Positions 63,545-64,000 of a stretch of 64,000 nucleotides of DNA are shown one piece after another. How positions within the stretch are numbered: position 1 is the first letter of the stretch; every line of letters begins with the position of its first letter. Source of the stretch: Jaenimonas drosophilae (Eukaryota > Euglenozoa > Kinetoplastea > Trypanosomatida > Trypanosomatidae); NCBI GenBank assembly GCA_030849065.1, contig JASAON010001659.1, forward strand, positions 62,001 through 126,000, read 5' to 3'. Position numbers and translations under genes: made by a program. The notes below the pieces were generated by a model, which was not told the DNA's origin, did no database searches, and worked only from the letters and a program-made list of their open reading frames with translations.

Positions 63545-64000
63545 GGGCAAGCTAAGCCTTTGGCAATAACACGAGAAGAAGAAATACCATGAAGAAGAAG
63601 GAGGTACATGGTAGCATGGTATGTGATACGTCATCATCTACAACATCATCATTGCTCATCAGGGTTGATCATTGCAGATTCCGTGAATCGTTGTGACACC
63701 TCACACCAACAACGAGTTGGGGCTTGACAAAGAAGGGGACGCTGCAACAACAACAACAAGGAGATGGTTTGTGGGGTGGGCGGATGAGGGAGACAGTCAC
63801 AATGTCTCCCAAAGTGATGAATGGGTGAAGTGAGCGGCGAGTTAGAGTGCGATTATAGTGTGTGTGGGAGGTGGCAGTGTATACTGCACCACCTCCCAGA
63901 ACCGACGGAAGCAGGAAGGGTTGTATAACGCTCGACGTGCTCCCACCAAAAACTTCACCAACATCATCATCCTCAACACCACATCCGTTTCACCGCAGAG
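63545..64000 (-). other. 5' leader/upstream region of the LRR gene
   Basis: No gene seen. A CT-rich tract on the minus strand (about 63571-63603) with AG near 63556-63550 is the likely trans-splice region. (CAA)n at about 63742-63758 and a TG-rich stretch at about 63855-63870. Confidence 0.5.

Overview
The window looks like nuclear DNA of a kinetoplastid protist (Euglenozoa), most likely a free-living bodonid such as Bodo saltans; the species is inferred, not proven. The reasons are these. Long, apparently intronless genes lie in one direction over about 51 kb and then switch strand once. Genes are preceded by polypyrimidine tracts followed by AG (trans-splice acceptors) rather than by individual promoters. 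Two genes are receptor-type adenylate cyclase-like proteins, each ending in the kinetoplastid DUF1935 domain. The converging gene arrays are separated by a tRNA cluster holding a very small U1 snRNA candidate.

Layout. Bases 1-50887 form one plus-strand polycistronic array. In order: a 5'-truncated unknown protein, the U5 snRNP protein Dib1/U5-15K, an unknown membrane protein, exocyst Sec10, two tandem receptor adenylate cyclase/DUF1935 proteins sharing a 3,678-bp block with no visible difference, an unknown coiled-coil protein, the SSU-processome protein Utp7/WDR46, a MERIT40-like vWA protein, a two-span membrane protein, an unknown 842-residue protein, a MYCBPAP-like protein, a kinesin, ubiquitin-activating enzyme E1, a PAP2-family lipid phosphatase, a metallo-beta-lactamase-fold hydrolase, a RanBP2-type zinc-finger protein and a 2,690-residue kelch protein with two repeat arrays. 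Bases about 51-55.7 kb are the convergent strand-switch region: ten tRNA genes on both strands (Gln-TTG, Val-TAC, Leu-CAA, Lys-TTT, Gly-TCC, Thr-CGT, Pro-CGG, Asn-GTT, Lys-CTT, Ile-TAT), a U1 snRNA candidate, a tRNA-like remnant and a patch of long homopolymer runs. Bases 55747-63544 carry minus-strand genes: PEX1, a SET-domain-like protein, RuvB-like 1, a mitochondrial-looking TPR protein and a leucine-rich-repeat protein.

Neighbouring genes have no evident shared pathway. This is usual in kinetoplastids, where transcription is polycistronic and regulation is mostly post-transcriptional. The most unusual items are the cyclase/DUF1935 fusion pair, with its altered catalytic residues and homogenised sequence, and the compact U1 snRNA candidate. 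All assignments come from reading the sequence and translations and comparing them with known family motifs; no database search was run. Several starts were moved inward from the longest open frame because the extra N-terminus began with a non-ATG codon or was encoded by a polypyrimidine tract.
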